The notes under the pieces: model-generated
Told to the model about the DNA's origin: nothing
Databases searched by the model: none
The model's input: only the letters and a program-made list of their open reading frames with translations
In this document: positions 36,000-45,668 of the stretch, in pieces
Numbering within the stretch: the first letter of the stretch is position 1
How the letters are laid out: each line of letters opens with the position of its first letter
NCBI RefSeq assembly: GCF_002994615.1
Contig: NZ_PVNK01000268.1
Span: 1 to 58,532, forward strand
Direction of reading: 5' to 3'
DNA length: 58,532 nt
DNA from: Enhygromyxa salina
GTDB lineage: Bacteria; Myxococcota_A; Polyangia; Nannocystales; Nannocystaceae
Translations under genes and position numbers: made by a program

Positions 36000-36899
36000 T
36001 CAGTCCGGAGCCGGGAGCCCGTCGAGCCCGGAGCTGCGCGGCGGGCTGCTCGGCGAGATCGACGGCACCTTCTTCGTCGTGCTCTTCTTCTTGGTCGAGG
36101 TGCTCTTTTTCTTTGTCTCCGCGGGCTTCGGCTCCTCCGCCGGCTTCGCTTCTTCAGCCGGAGTGGGCTCCGGTGCGGGCTTCGCCTCTTCGGCCGGCGG
36201 GGTCTCGCCCGCGGCTTCGGCTGGCACCGCGCCCTCGGCCGGGGCCGCGCCTTCGGCTGGCGCCGCCTCTGCGAGCGCCCCCGCGTCCGCGAGCGGCTCT
36301 TCGGGCTCGGCTGCGGCGGGCTCGGCTGGAGCAGCTGCAGCGTCGTCGGCCTGCTCGGCGACGACGTCCTCGTCTTCGGCCGCGCCCCCGTTCCCCAGGA
36401 GAAAGAACGCGAGCAGTCCACCGACGACCGCGACCACGATGACCCCGATCATCACGGTCGTGCCGCCGCCACCTTTGAGGTTGCTCTGCTGACGATCCTC
36501 GATCCCCGACACCGTCGCGAGCTCGGCGCCGTCTGCAAAGAAGGTCTTGTGCTTGCCTCCGGCGCGGGCCTCTTCGGAGTGCGCGCCCGCGAACTCGTAG
36601 ACGGTGTTGCCGGCCCCCGCGATGAGCTGATCGTTACTCGACGCGGCCTTCGCAGGCGCTGGCGCTGGCGCTGCTGCAGGCGCGGCCCCAGCCGCGGGTT
36701 GGTTGCCATGCATGGCGTGCTGGGCGTGCCCCGGGGCGGTCGGATAGTTTGGGTGCTGGGCCCCGGGCAGCTGAACAGCCACGCCCGGAGGCGACGCGGC
36801 CACGTACTGCGGCTGACCGGACGGCGGCCCCCCCTGGACCATGGTCTGTCCTTGGCCCGGCTGCTGGCCACCATGTTGGTTGTTACCTGGCTGGTTCAC
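36000..36899 (-). CDS. Single-pass membrane protein with Pro/Gln-rich head and Ala/Glu/Lys-rich tail
   Basis: The GTG at 36899 has GAGGAG six bases upstream and gives 299 aa (VNQPGNNQHGGQQPGQGQ). Residues 1-120 are Gln/Gly/Pro/Ala-rich and disordered. A short conserved-looking part (AGAGNTVYEFAGAHSEEARA, TFFADGAELATVSGIEDRQ) precedes one membrane helix (TVMIGVIVVAVVGGLLAFFLL, ~150-172). The tail is acidic and alanine-rich, then turns strongly basic (KKKSTSTKKKSTTKK). The opposite charges within the tail suggest protein-protein or nucleic-acid contacts. It resembles membrane accessory proteins found beside myxobacterial kinases, but I cannot assign a function. Confidence 0.65.
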   Translation of the reverse strand: MNQPGNNQHGGQQPGQGQTMVQGGPPSGQPQYVAASPPGVAVQLPGAQHPNYPTAPGHAQHAMHGNQPAAGAAPAAAPAPAPAKAASSNDQLIAGAGNTVYEFAGAHSEEARAGGKHKTFFADGAELATVSGIEDRQQSNLKGGGGTTVMIGVIVVAVVGGLLAFFLLGNGGAAEDEDVVAEQADDAAAAPAEPAAAEPEEPLADAGALAEAAPAEGAAPAEGAVPAEAAGETPPAEEAKPAPEPTPAEEAKPAEEPKPAETKKKSTSTKKKSTTKKVPSISPSSPPRSSGLDGLPAPD

Positions 36900-37028
36900 G
36901 GTGCTCCTCGGGCTAGGCGTTCGCCCGGACAGAGTGTGCCACGTCCACGGGCACAAGGTCATGGGTTGGTGCTCGAGTCCGGCTGATGCAAGATTCCCCG
37001 GCCGAGCCAAACTCGGCGTCAACGGCGT

Positions 37029-37667
37029 ATGAGCGACCCCCGCCCCCCAGCATCCCGATTCTTGGTCTTCGAGGGCATCGACGGCAGCGGAACGACCACG
37101 CAGCGCACGCAGGTTGCCGAGCGACTGCGCGCGCGCGGTCACCGAGTCCACGAGACCCGCGAGCCGTCCGACGGAAGGATCGGCGCGCTGACCCGTGGGC
37201 TGCTCGCGGGTGTCCCCGGCCATCCCCGGACGATCGACGCCGCCGGGCTCGCGCTGCTCTTCGCTGCCGACCGACTCGAGCATCTCGCGCGGGAGATCGA
37301 GCCCGCCCTCGACCGGGGGGAGATCGTCATCTGCGATCGCTACGTCGTCTCGTCCTGGGTCTACCAGTCGCTGGAGTGTGACCCCGACTGGGTCCGCACG
37401 ATCAACGAGCACGCGCGCTGGCCCGACCTCACCTTCGTGTTTGACGTGAGCGCCGAGATCGCGCTGGCGCGGGTTGCTGCTCGCCGCGACGCGACCGGAG
37501 AGGTGATCGAGCGGTTCGACGTGCCCGAGACGCAGCGGCGCCTCGCGCACGGCTACACCGCGATGCTCGACGAAGATCTCCCGGGCCTCGTGCGCATCGA
37601 CGCGACCGAGCCGATCGACACGGTGACCGAGTCGATCCTCAGCCGCTGCCTCGCCGCTGGGCTCTAG
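37029..37667 (+). CDS. tmk: Thymidylate kinase (dTMP kinase)
   Basis: The 212-aa protein matches Tmk in size and order of motifs: nucleotide-binding loop FEGIDGSGTTTQ (residues ~15-26), TREPSDGRIG, the LFAADRLEH segment, and the DRYVVSSWVYQS dTMP-binding motif. It phosphorylates dTMP to dTDP for DNA synthesis. The loop has Thr where most P-loops have the lysine of GKT/GKS (GSGTTT); I recall this variant in some other Tmk proteins, so activity is likely kept. The TAG stop is embedded in the 20-bp palindrome. It is divergent from the gene at 36000-36899. Confidence 0.93.
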   Translation: MSDPRPPASRFLVFEGIDGSGTTTQRTQVAERLRARGHRVHETREPSDGRIGALTRGLLAGVPGHPRTIDAAGLALLFAADRLEHLAREIEPALDRGEIVICDRYVVSSWVYQSLECDPDWVRTINEHARWPDLTFVFDVSAEIALARVAARRDATGEVIERFDVPETQRRLAHGYTAMLDEDLPGLVRIDATEPIDTVTESILSRCLAAGL

Positions 37668-37683
37668 CAGCCCGGGCTGCTAG
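37664..37683. repeat. 20-bp perfect palindrome at the tmk stop codon
   Basis: CTAGCAGCCCGGGCTGCTAG, the same sequence as at 30547-30566 next to der. In both places the gene's TAG stop lies within the palindrome. It could form a hairpin in mRNA, but no T-run follows. Confidence 0.85.
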
Positions 37684-37756
37684 GCCAGATCCCCTTGAAG
37701 GCCGAGAGCAGCACCACAAATTTGCGGGTCGTGCCCTGGCGGTCGAAGGTGGGCGC

Positions 37757-38260
37757 ATGCGCGCTCGCTCGGTCCCGCTGCTCATGCTCCTCGTGTTGGG
37801 CTGTCGGCCCTCCACGGACGCCAACTCCACGCCCGAGGAGTCGCGGATCGACGAGCCTCGGGACGGGCGCGAGGCCTCGAAGCCGACGCCCGAGCGCACG
37901 CCACGACCCGCGGGGGCGATCTTTCGCAGCGAGCTGATTCGAGCGACACAAGGAGGCTCTCCGCCCTACCTGATGGCGCAGATCGGGCCCGAGCCCTACC
38001 GCCCCCAAGGTCGCTTCGAGGGCTGGGTGATCACGCGGGTCTGGCCCGGAGATCCCGAGCTGTGCGCGCCAGGTTGCGACCTGCGCACCGGTGACATCAT
38101 CTTGAGCGTCAACGGTCTGAAGCTCGAGACCCCCGAGGAGCTCAGCAACCTGCTCGAGCGGATCGACGAGATCGAGTCGATCGACCTGACTGGGATCCGC
38201 GATGGGGAGTTCTTCGAGCGCAGCCATCCGGTGCTCCCGGATCCCGTGCTGCCGGAGTGA
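37757..38260 (+). CDS. PDZ-like lipoprotein (GspC-type PDZ)
   Basis: The 167-aa product has a compact lipoprotein signal (MRARSVPLLMLLVLGC, Cys16), a Pro/Glu/Arg linker and a C-terminal PDZ-like domain from residue ~85: GWVITRVWPGDPELCAPGC, then LRTGDIILSVNGLKLETPEE. The LxxGDIxLSVNGL motif is that of PDZ domains in GspC and HtrA proteins. Two cysteines (~107 and 111) could pair. No secretion genes lie nearby, so a link to type II secretion is not supported. It is convergent with the repeat protein at 38276, 15 bp away. Confidence 0.75.
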   Translation: MRARSVPLLMLLVLGCRPSTDANSTPEESRIDEPRDGREASKPTPERTPRPAGAIFRSELIRATQGGSPPYLMAQIGPEPYRPQGRFEGWVITRVWPGDPELCAPGCDLRTGDIILSVNGLKLETPEELSNLLERIDEIESIDLTGIRDGEFFERSHPVLPDPVLPE

Positions 38261-38275
38261 CGCGTAGCGGCGGAG

Positions 38276-38863
38276 TCAGACGGACTCGTCTTCGTATTCC
38301 TCGGCCGGCGGAACCTGCTCCCCCTCGGCCGGCTGAGCGTACTGCTGCTCTGCCTCGGCGTACTGCTGGCCCTCAGCGTACTGCTGGCCTTCCGCGTACT
38401 GCTGGCCCTCAGCGTACTGCTGGCCCTCAGCGTACTCTTGGCCCTCCGCGTACTGCTGGCCCTCAGCGTACTCTTGGCCCTCGACGTACTGCTGACCTGC
38501 CTCGGCGGGCTCTTGGCCTTCAGCGTACTGCTGACCCTCGGCGTACTCCTGCCCCTCAGCGTACTCTTGGCCTTCAGCGTACTGCTGACCCTCGGCGTAC
38601 TCCTGACCCTCGGCGTACTCCTGCCCTTCAGCGTACTCCTGAACCTCGGCGTACTCCTGACCCTCGGCGTGCTCGCTCTGGGCGTACTCACCCTCGCCGT
38701 ACTGGCCCTCGTCGAGACCGACGACACCGGACTCGAACTCCTCGACGACCTCGGGCGCGCCGGCGTCGGGCGTTGGGGGCAGGCTCGGCGCGCTCGGGCG
38801 CGCGCCCGCCTTCCAGTCGGCAATGGTCTGGACGAGGATCTCGTAGGCGATCATCGCAGCCAT
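38276..38863 (-). CDS. Hexapeptide-repeat protein (EYAEGQ/QYAEGQ)
   Basis: The 195-aa product starts with a short helix (MAAMIAYEILVQTIADWKAG), then Pro/Ala and acidic sequence. From about residue 54 to 175 it is made of roughly seventeen 6-residue repeats of the form [EQ]YAEGQ, encoded by an 18-bp DNA repeat. The regular Tyr every six residues plus Glu and Gln gives a very acidic, probably extended protein. It follows the pseudokinase gene by 13 bp on the same strand and is likely co-transcribed. No signal peptide. Function unknown; Tyr-rich repeats could serve as a scaffold or phosphorylation array. Confidence 0.75.
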   Translation of the reverse strand: MAAMIAYEILVQTIADWKAGARPSAPSLPPTPDAGAPEVVEEFESGVVGLDEGQYGEGEYAQSEHAEGQEYAEVQEYAEGQEYAEGQEYAEGQQYAEGQEYAEGQEYAEGQQYAEGQEPAEAGQQYVEGQEYAEGQQYAEGQEYAEGQQYAEGQQYAEGQQYAEGQQYAEAEQQYAQPAEGEQVPPAEEYEDESV

Positions 38864-38876
38864 CCTATCAGAGCGC

Positions 38877-41072
38877 TCAGGTCAGAGCGACGACGGCGAC
38901 GACGACGACGATCACCACCACGACGGCGATCCCAACGAACACGCCAACCTTGCTCTTTTCTTGCACCACCGTGGCCGGGCTGGCTTGAACCGGGACCTGA
39001 GGCTGCTGGGGGCCAGCGCCGCCGGTCTCGACCGCAGGCGTCGCCGGGACCGACGCGGGCACGGTGTGTCCTTGCTGGTGCTCCGGCTGGTGGTCCGGCG
39101 CCGGAATGTGGGGCGCCTCATCCATGACCATCGTCCGCTTGTTGGCCAGATCGGGCGTCTGGGCGGCGTGCTCGGCAGTGTCAGCCATCGCGGGCGCGGG
39201 CTCGGGCGCGGGTTCGTCGGCGGTCGACTGGGCCTGATGCTCGGGCGCGTCGGCGGTCGGCTGGGCCTGCTGCTCGGTCGTGACCGCGAGATCGTCGGGC
39301 TCGGGCTGCCCGGGCACCGCCGGCTGCTTCTCCATGAAGACGGTCCACCCCTTGGCGTCGGACGCTCCGCTCGCGGGCGCCGCGGGGGCCGCGACCTCCT
39401 GGGGCTGAGGCTGCGCGGACTCGGGGCTCTCGGCGGGCGCGGGGGCGTCGGGCGCCTCCCCTTCACCGGGCACCTGCGCCTCCATGAACATCGTCCAACC
39501 TCGGGTCGACGGCGCCTTGCTGGTCCCTGCCGGCTGTGGCGGCTGGGCGGGCTCGACCGGGGCCGGTGAGGGCGCGGGGGCAGGCTCGGGAGCGGCCGCC
39601 TGGCCACCGGAGTCTGCTCCGCCCTCGGCCTCCATGAACATCGTCCAACCCCGCGTCGAGGGCTTCGAAGGCTGTGGTGCTGCTGGCGACGGCGCCGGCA
39701 CACTCGGTGACGGGGCGGGCGCGGCCGTCGAGGGCGCGGCGGGTGCGGGCACAGCGGGGCTGGCCGCAGCGGGGCCGGCGGGCGCGCCCTCTTCCGCTTC
39801 CATGAACATCGTCCATCCCCGCGTCGACGGCTTCGCCCCGGCGGGCTCCGGCGCGCTGGGTGCCGCAGCAGGCTGAGTCGGCGCGGCTGGCTGGGCTGCC
39901 ACGGCCGGCTGAGCTGGGGCTGGGGCGGCGGGCTCCGGGGTCCCAGGTGCCGCCGGAGCAGCTTCCTCGGCCTCCATGAACATCGTCCAACCCCGCGTCG
40001 AGGGCTTCGCCGCCGCGGGGGCGGGCGCGGCTGGCTGCGAGGGCGCGGGCGCGGGCGCGGCCGCTGCGGGGCTGGCGGGGCTCGCCACGGCCGCCCCAGG
40101 TGCAGCCTCCTCGGCCTCCATGAACATCGTCCAACCCCGCGTCGAGGGCTTCGCCGCGGGCGCGGGGGCGGCCGGTGCAGGGCTGCTCGGCGCGGGTGCG
40201 GGGGCCGCCGCCGGACTGGGCTCCGCCTCCTGTGCGGCCATGAAGGTGGTCCAGCCCCGGGTCGAGGGCGCCGCTCCTCCGGCCGCCGCGGCCCCGGGTC
40301 CAGCCCCCTCCTCGGCCAGCTTGGCCAAGCTGGCGAGGAACTGCTTGAGCATCATTGGCCGCATGCGCGCGTCCTTGCTCAGCGCGCGCTTGAGGACGGT
40401 GTCGACGCCGGCCGCCTCGCGGTTGGCGTGGAGATCGAGCTGCTCCTCCGGGCTACCGCTGAACAGCGGCTGGCCCGTCAGCAACGCGTGGGCCATGGCC
40501 GCGAGGTTGTAGATGAGCGTGCGCTGATCGACGACCTTCCCGGTGACCTGCTCGGGCGCGATCGCGTCGAGCGAACCGTAAGCCGCCCCGCCCTGGGGCT
40601 CACCGACGGCGAAGCTCGTGATCTTGAGACCGGCGGGGGTGCCAAACACGACGCCGGCGCCGAGGTTCCGGTGGATGACGCCGACCTTCTGCGCGGCCAA
40701 CAAGCCCTTGCCGATCGCATCCATGGCCGCGCCGACCTCGGCACGCGAGAGCTGACCGACCGCGCTGAGCGGACCGCCGTCGACGACCTCGGTGACTTCA
40801 TAGATGCCACCGTCGTCGAGCTTGCCGGAGCCGAGGACCTTCGCTACCTGCGGCGCGGCGACGCCCTGCAGCTGCCTCAGCTCCCGCAAGGATCGCTCGC
40901 GAATCAGCGCCGAGGAGAAGCAGGCGGGCGCGTAGACCGTGAGGTGGACATCGGCGCCGTTCGCATCTTTGGCGGCGTAGGTGGCCGCGCCCGAGCGCGC
41001 GCGCACCTTCGCGCCGATGGGGTGGCCGTCGATGACGGTTCCTGGGGAGAGCTCAGGCGAAGGTGTCGGCAT
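38877..41072 (-). CDS. Membrane pseudokinase with repeated STRGWTMFM motifs
   Basis: The 731-aa protein begins with a Ser/Thr-kinase fold (~1-250). Its catalytic motifs are changed: HRN replaces HRD (134-136), SFA replaces DFG (153-155) and no VAIK lysine is apparent (LTVYAP), while APEQ is kept. It should therefore bind but not phosphorylate. Residues ~260-600 are Ala/Pro-rich linkers carrying six copies of STRGW-T[MT]FM and a seventh, AKGWTVFME; a related KRTMVMDEAP follows. One membrane helix (VGVFVGIAVVVVIVVVVAVVA) closes the protein, leaving about 700 residues in the cytoplasm. Myxobacteria use many membrane kinases with such layouts. The hexapeptide-repeat gene follows in the same operon. 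Confidence 0.8.
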   Translation of the reverse strand: MPTPSPELSPGTVIDGHPIGAKVRARSGAATYAAKDANGADVHLTVYAPACFSSALIRERSLRELRQLQGVAAPQVAKVLGSGKLDDGGIYEVTEVVDGGPLSAVGQLSRAEVGAAMDAIGKGLLAAQKVGVIHRNLGAGVVFGTPAGLKITSFAVGEPQGGAAYGSLDAIAPEQVTGKVVDQRTLIYNLAAMAHALLTGQPLFSGSPEEQLDLHANREAAGVDTVLKRALSKDARMRPMMLKQFLASLAKLAEEGAGPGAAAAGGAAPSTRGWTTFMAAQEAEPSPAAAPAPAPSSPAPAAPAPAAKPSTRGWTMFMEAEEAAPGAAVASPASPAAAAPAPAPSQPAAPAPAAAKPSTRGWTMFMEAEEAAPAAPGTPEPAAPAPAQPAVAAQPAAPTQPAAAPSAPEPAGAKPSTRGWTMFMEAEEGAPAGPAAASPAVPAPAAPSTAAPAPSPSVPAPSPAAPQPSKPSTRGWTMFMEAEGGADSGGQAAAPEPAPAPSPAPVEPAQPPQPAGTSKAPSTRGWTMFMEAQVPGEGEAPDAPAPAESPESAQPQPQEVAAPAAPASGASDAKGWTVFMEKQPAVPGQPEPDDLAVTTEQQAQPTADAPEHQAQSTADEPAPEPAPAMADTAEHAAQTPDLANKRTMVMDEAPHIPAPDHQPEHQQGHTVPASVPATPAVETGGAGPQQPQVPVQASPATVVQEKSKVGVFVGIAVVVVIVVVVAVVALT

Positions 41073-41181
41073 TGCTTGCTCCGCCGCCGATGGTCACCGA
41101 CGGTTTGCGCGAGCAGACTACGCGCTGCCCGTGCGCCGGATCAAGCCATCGACGAGTCCCCGTGCGCGCGCGCGCAAACGC

Positions 41182-41207
41182 GAAGACCCGCACGTAGGCG
41201 GGTCTTC
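41182..41207 (-). terminator. Hairpin terminator downstream of the 53-aa gene
   Basis: GAAGACCCGC and GCGGGTCTTC form a perfect 10-bp stem around a 6-nt loop. It lies about 40 bp after the stop of the small gene at 41248-41409. On the minus strand a short TTT follows a few bases later (GCGTTTGCG), so intrinsic termination is plausible but not classical. Confidence 0.65.
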
Positions 41208-41247
41208 TATCGGCGAGATCGCGCCGGACGTCGACGTCGGCGCTCGC

Positions 41248-41409
41248 CTACTCGGACTTGGGCGCGGGCTCGCCCGGATCGCCGCAGCCCGCGAACAGCT
41301 CGTCGTAGGACGTCGTGCTGCGGCGGCTCTGCTCGACCTTCCGTTGGTGGCCGGCGTTCTTGTGGCGACGCTTGCGCTTGCGCCGGACGATGTTGGTATC
41401 GGAGGCCAT
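41248..41409 (-). CDS. Small basic protein, 53 aa, unknown function
   Basis: An ATG at 41409 starts MASDTNIVRRKRKRRHKNAG, continues with QRKVEQSRRSTTSYDELFAG and ends CGDPGEPAPKSE at a TAG. The head is very basic (RRKRKRRHK) and the tail acidic, with one cysteine. A purine-rich GAGCGAGAAAG lies about 12 bp upstream. It is followed by a strong hairpin, which supports a real short transcript. The basic head resembles small ribosome- or nucleic-acid-binding proteins, but no family is recognised. Confidence 0.6.
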   Translation of the reverse strand: MASDTNIVRRKRKRRHKNAGHQRKVEQSRRSTTSYDELFAGCGDPGEPAPKSE

Positions 41410-41532
41410 GCTGTGCTCGCTTTCTCGCTCCGCCGACGAGCATTGACGACGCTCGCCGACGAGGGACGCTCAGATAGCCGCGCCCCGAGCCCTTGTCAAT
41501 CTACCCAAGCCCGGTCCAGACCCATGGGGCCG

Positions 41533-43958
41533 TCAGGCCTGGGTATCGGGGCCCGAGAACACTCGCTCGACGCTGATGACCCCCGCGATCTCGCGCAGGT
41601 GATCGAGCAGCTGCTCGAGCCGCGCGAGCGAGCCGACGGTCGCGTGGAAGGTGTTGAGCGCGAATTTCCCGTCCTCGTAGGCGCGGCAGTTGGCTTGCTT
41701 GATGTTCAGTCCCGTCGCCGAGAACGCGCGGCTCATCTCGGCGAGGATCCCGACCGTATTGGCCGTGCGCACGCGCACAGTCACTGGGCGTTCGATCTCC
41801 GAGTCGTCCGTCCAGGCCAGGAACACGCGCTCGTGGATCTCGTCGACGGCCACCGGGCAGCCCTGAACGTGAGCCACGATCCCGCGACCCGGGACGCGAA
41901 AGCCGATCGAGGGGTCACCGGGTAGCGGCGAGCAGCACGGGGCCAGCTGGATCAGCCCGCTCTCGACGCGCCCCTCGTCGATCCCGATCGGCGCGCCGTC
42001 GGCCTCGCCTGCGCGGGGCTCCCGAGACCCGTCCTGGCGCCGACGAAACGGCCGAAACAGCCGCCCGAGCATGCTCTCGGTCGGCGCGGGCTCGGGGTCG
42101 AGGGCGCGCACGACCTGGCCGAGGCGGACGTCGCCGTCACCGATCAGCTCATAGAGGCGATCGACGCCGCGCTCTTCACCGATCCCGAGCCCCTCGAGCT
42201 GGTCGACGAGCGCGCCCGCCGACTCGAGCGTGTCGAGATCGAGGCTCCGGGTCTCGAGCCGCTGGCGCAGCAGCGAGCGGCCGGTCTCGATCGCCAGGGC
42301 GCGCGCGCGGTGGCGCAGGAACTGCTTGACCCGGGCCTTGGCCCGGGAGGTCTGGACCATGTCGAGCCACTCGTCGCGCGGCTCGACCTTGGGGTCGGTG
42401 AGGATCTCGACGGTGTCGCCCTGGCGCAGACGGTAGCGCAGCGACACGACCTGACCGTTGACCCGGGCCCCGGCCGCGCGGAGCCCGACGTCGGTGTGAA
42501 CGGCGAACGCGAAGTCGATCGGCGTCGAGCCCCGGGGAAAGGTCTTGAGGTCCCCCTCGGGCGTGAACACGAACACCTGATCGGCGAACAGCTCGCGCTT
42601 GACGGCCTCGATGAACTCGTTGGGATCCTCGACCTGGGCCTGCCAGCCCATGAGCTCGCGGAGCCAGCCGAGCTCGCTGGCCTGGAGCCCGTGCTGAAGG
42701 TCGACGACGACGCCGCGCTCGGCGACGGCGTCCATCTCGCGCGAGCGAATCTCGACGTAGAGGCGCACGCCGTCGCGATCGAGCACCTGGGTGTGCAGAC
42801 CCTGATAACGGTTGGCCTGGGGGAGCGCGATGTAGTCGCGGATCGACCCCGGGATCGGCTTGAAGTGGGCGTGGATGTGGCCGAGCGCGAGGTAGCAAGC
42901 GTCGCCGTCGGCGGTGATCACCTGATAGGTGACCATGTCGCGCAGCTTCTCGACCGAGCGGCCGCGGCTGCGCAGCTCGTGGACTTCTTGGGGGGTCAGG
43001 ACGTTGGCGCGAAACTCGACGGACCCAAACATCTCGTCCCGCCAGCGCCTCGGCCGGCGGGAGCTGGTCCCGAGGACCGCGAGCCCGGCGCCCGTGGGCC
43101 CCTCCTGCCCTTCGGCCCACGGCGCCTCGGCCGGCCCGGGCTCGAGCCCGGCGAACACGTCGCGCAGGAGCTCGAGGCCCCGGTCGATGTGAGTGGGGTC
43201 TTCGGTCAGGAGCGCGACCATCTGGGCCCGGACCTCGCGCGCAGCGACCGGCTCGAGGTAGCGAAACGAGAGGTCCGCCAGCTCGCGCCGGATCCAGTCG
43301 ATGCCCAGCAGCCGGGCGAGCGGGGCGTAGATGTCGGCGGTCTCCCGGGCGATGCGGCGCTGCTTGACGGCGGGCATCGCCTCGAGCGTGCGCATGTTGT
43401 CGACCCGATCGCACAGCTTGACGAGCAACACGCGGATGTCGCGGCTCATGGCCACGAGCAGCTTGCGGAAGCTGACCGCCTGATTCTCACGCCGCGAGAG
43501 GTACGGGACCTTGCCGAGCTTGGTCACCCCGTCGACGAGCAGCGCGACCTCGCGACCGAAGCGCTCGGTCAGCTCGAACACCGTGAGCTCCGAGTCCTCG
43601 ACGGTGTCGTGGAGGATCCCGGCGATCACGCTGGGCCCGTCGAGGCCGAGCCCGGCGAGCATTCGAGCGACGCGCAGCGGGTGGACCAGGTAGGGATCGC
43701 CGCTCTTGCGCATCTGCCCGGCGTGGCAGCTCTCGGCCAGCGCGAAGGCCTCGCGGACCTGGTCGAGGACCTGGTCGTCGAGGCGTCGGCGGACCTCGTC
43801 GGCGAGGTTTTGGAACTCGCGGCTGAGCAAGACCTCGGCCGCGCCCGGGACCACGTGGGGATCGGGGCTGACGTAGCCGCTCGCGCCGGCCTCACCGGCC
43901 TCGTCGACGCTCGCGAGCTCGGGCGCCGCGGGCTGAGGACTCGGCGCGGGCTGGCCGT

Positions 43959-43962
<4 letters not shown>
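41533..43962 (-). CDS. RelA/SpoT homologue, probably (p)ppGpp hydrolase with degenerate synthetase site
   Basis: The 809-aa protein has the full long-RSH layout: HD hydrolase domain, synthetase domain, TGS (residues ~480-545), a zinc-finger-like region with CCSPLPGD, and a C-terminal ACT domain (VRVRTANTVGILAEMSRAFS). The hydrolase site looks intact: CHAGQMRKSGDPYLVHP, ILHDTVED, LCDRVDNMRTL. The synthetase is altered: the usual RxKxxYSI loop is not found (RANVLTPQEVHELRS in that place), FDLxAxR reads RDMVTYQ, NGYQSxHT reads NRYQGLHT, and the xExQIRT strand reads LYVEIRS. The stringent alarmone would then be degraded rather than made here. It overlaps gmk by 4 bp, linking guanine-nucleotide enzymes. 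Confidence 0.88.
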
Positions 43963-44586
<624 letters not shown>

Positions 44587-44597
<11 letters not shown>

Positions 44598-45516
44598 TCT
44601 GAACCTGCTCGCGAATGCGCTCGACGGTGCGCTTGGCCTCGATCAGGACCGCGCTGCCGACGTGGCTGGTGATCTTACTCCCGATCGTCGTCACTTCGCG
44701 GAGCAATTCCTGACTGAGGAAGTCGAGGGTCTTGCCCTGCCCGACCTCGGGATCGGCGACGAGGACGGCGCGGGCCTGATCGAGGTGGCTGGCGATCCGC
44801 GCGAGCTCCTCGCTCACGTCCCCGCGCACGACCAGCAAGGCGATCTCCCGCGTGAGGCGATCGCGCTCGATCGCGCCGCCGTCGACCTGGGCGAGCACCG
44901 CCTCACAGCGCGGGATCAGCAGCTCCATCAGCCGCTCCGACTCGCCGCCGAGGCTGTGCTCGACGCGCGCAACCTCGGCCTCGAGCTCGTCGTAGAGTTC
45001 GGCGAGGGTGGCCGCGAGCGAGTCGCCCTCGGCGCGGCGCATCCCGATGAGCCTGGTCAGCGCCTCCCCGACGAGCTCGTCGAGGAACTCGGGCGGGTCG
45101 AGGCCGCGGTCCGAAGCCGCGCCCGCCCCGGCGCCGCTCCCCATCAAAAAGCGCAATAATTCCAGTGTGTTTGGCTGCTGAAGCTCGAATTTTGCGTGAG
45201 CGGCCTCCGCGGTCAGCGAGCTCAAGGCCTGCAGCGCAGACGCGACCTTGCTCGGGTCGACACCGAGCGCGGCGAGTGGATCCTCGGCGACCTCCCCGTG
45301 GCCCTCGACGCGAATCGCTAGATCGACGCGGCCGCGCCCGAGCTGCGCGCCCAAGCTGCGCCGCAGCCCGTGCTCGACGGCGACACCAAAAGGCTGACGC
45401 AGCTTGAGCTCGAGGTAGCGCGCGTTGACCGAGCGCAGCTCGACGTGGACACGTACACCGCGCTCTGGCCACGCCCGCTCGGCGACGCCAAATCCGGTCA
45501 TGCTGTGGATCGGCAT
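44587..45516 (-). CDS. yicC: YicC-family endoribonuclease
   Basis: I chose the ATG at 45516 (MPIHSMTGFGVAE), the standard YicC start, giving 309 aa. The N-terminal domain shows VELRSVNARYLELKLRQP, and the C-terminal DUF1732 region shows RLTREIALLVVRGDVSEELA and RIASHLDQAR, both diagnostic. YicC proteins are endoribonucleases in E. coli and B. subtilis. It leads the yicC-gmk-rel operon, the arrangement seen with gmk in many bacteria. An insertion GSGAGAGAASDRGLDPPEF lies near residue 150. Confidence 0.92.
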
Positions 45517-45668
45517 GGACGCACAGATTGCTCTTTTATGCCCCTCACAGCAAGATTCGCGTCGACGAGGGATCCCCGCTCGCGACAACGCCGACGGAGT
45601 CGATCCATCGGCGTCGTCGACCGGTCAAGCCAGTCGCAAGTCAATAAAAATTAAAATTCTAGCCCGAG

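Noticed and set aside
38334..38700. Regular 18-bp DNA repeats as a CRISPR array
   Set aside because: There are no unique spacers; the repeats are contiguous, in frame and encode the [EQ]YAEGQ hexapeptides. No cas genes are nearby.
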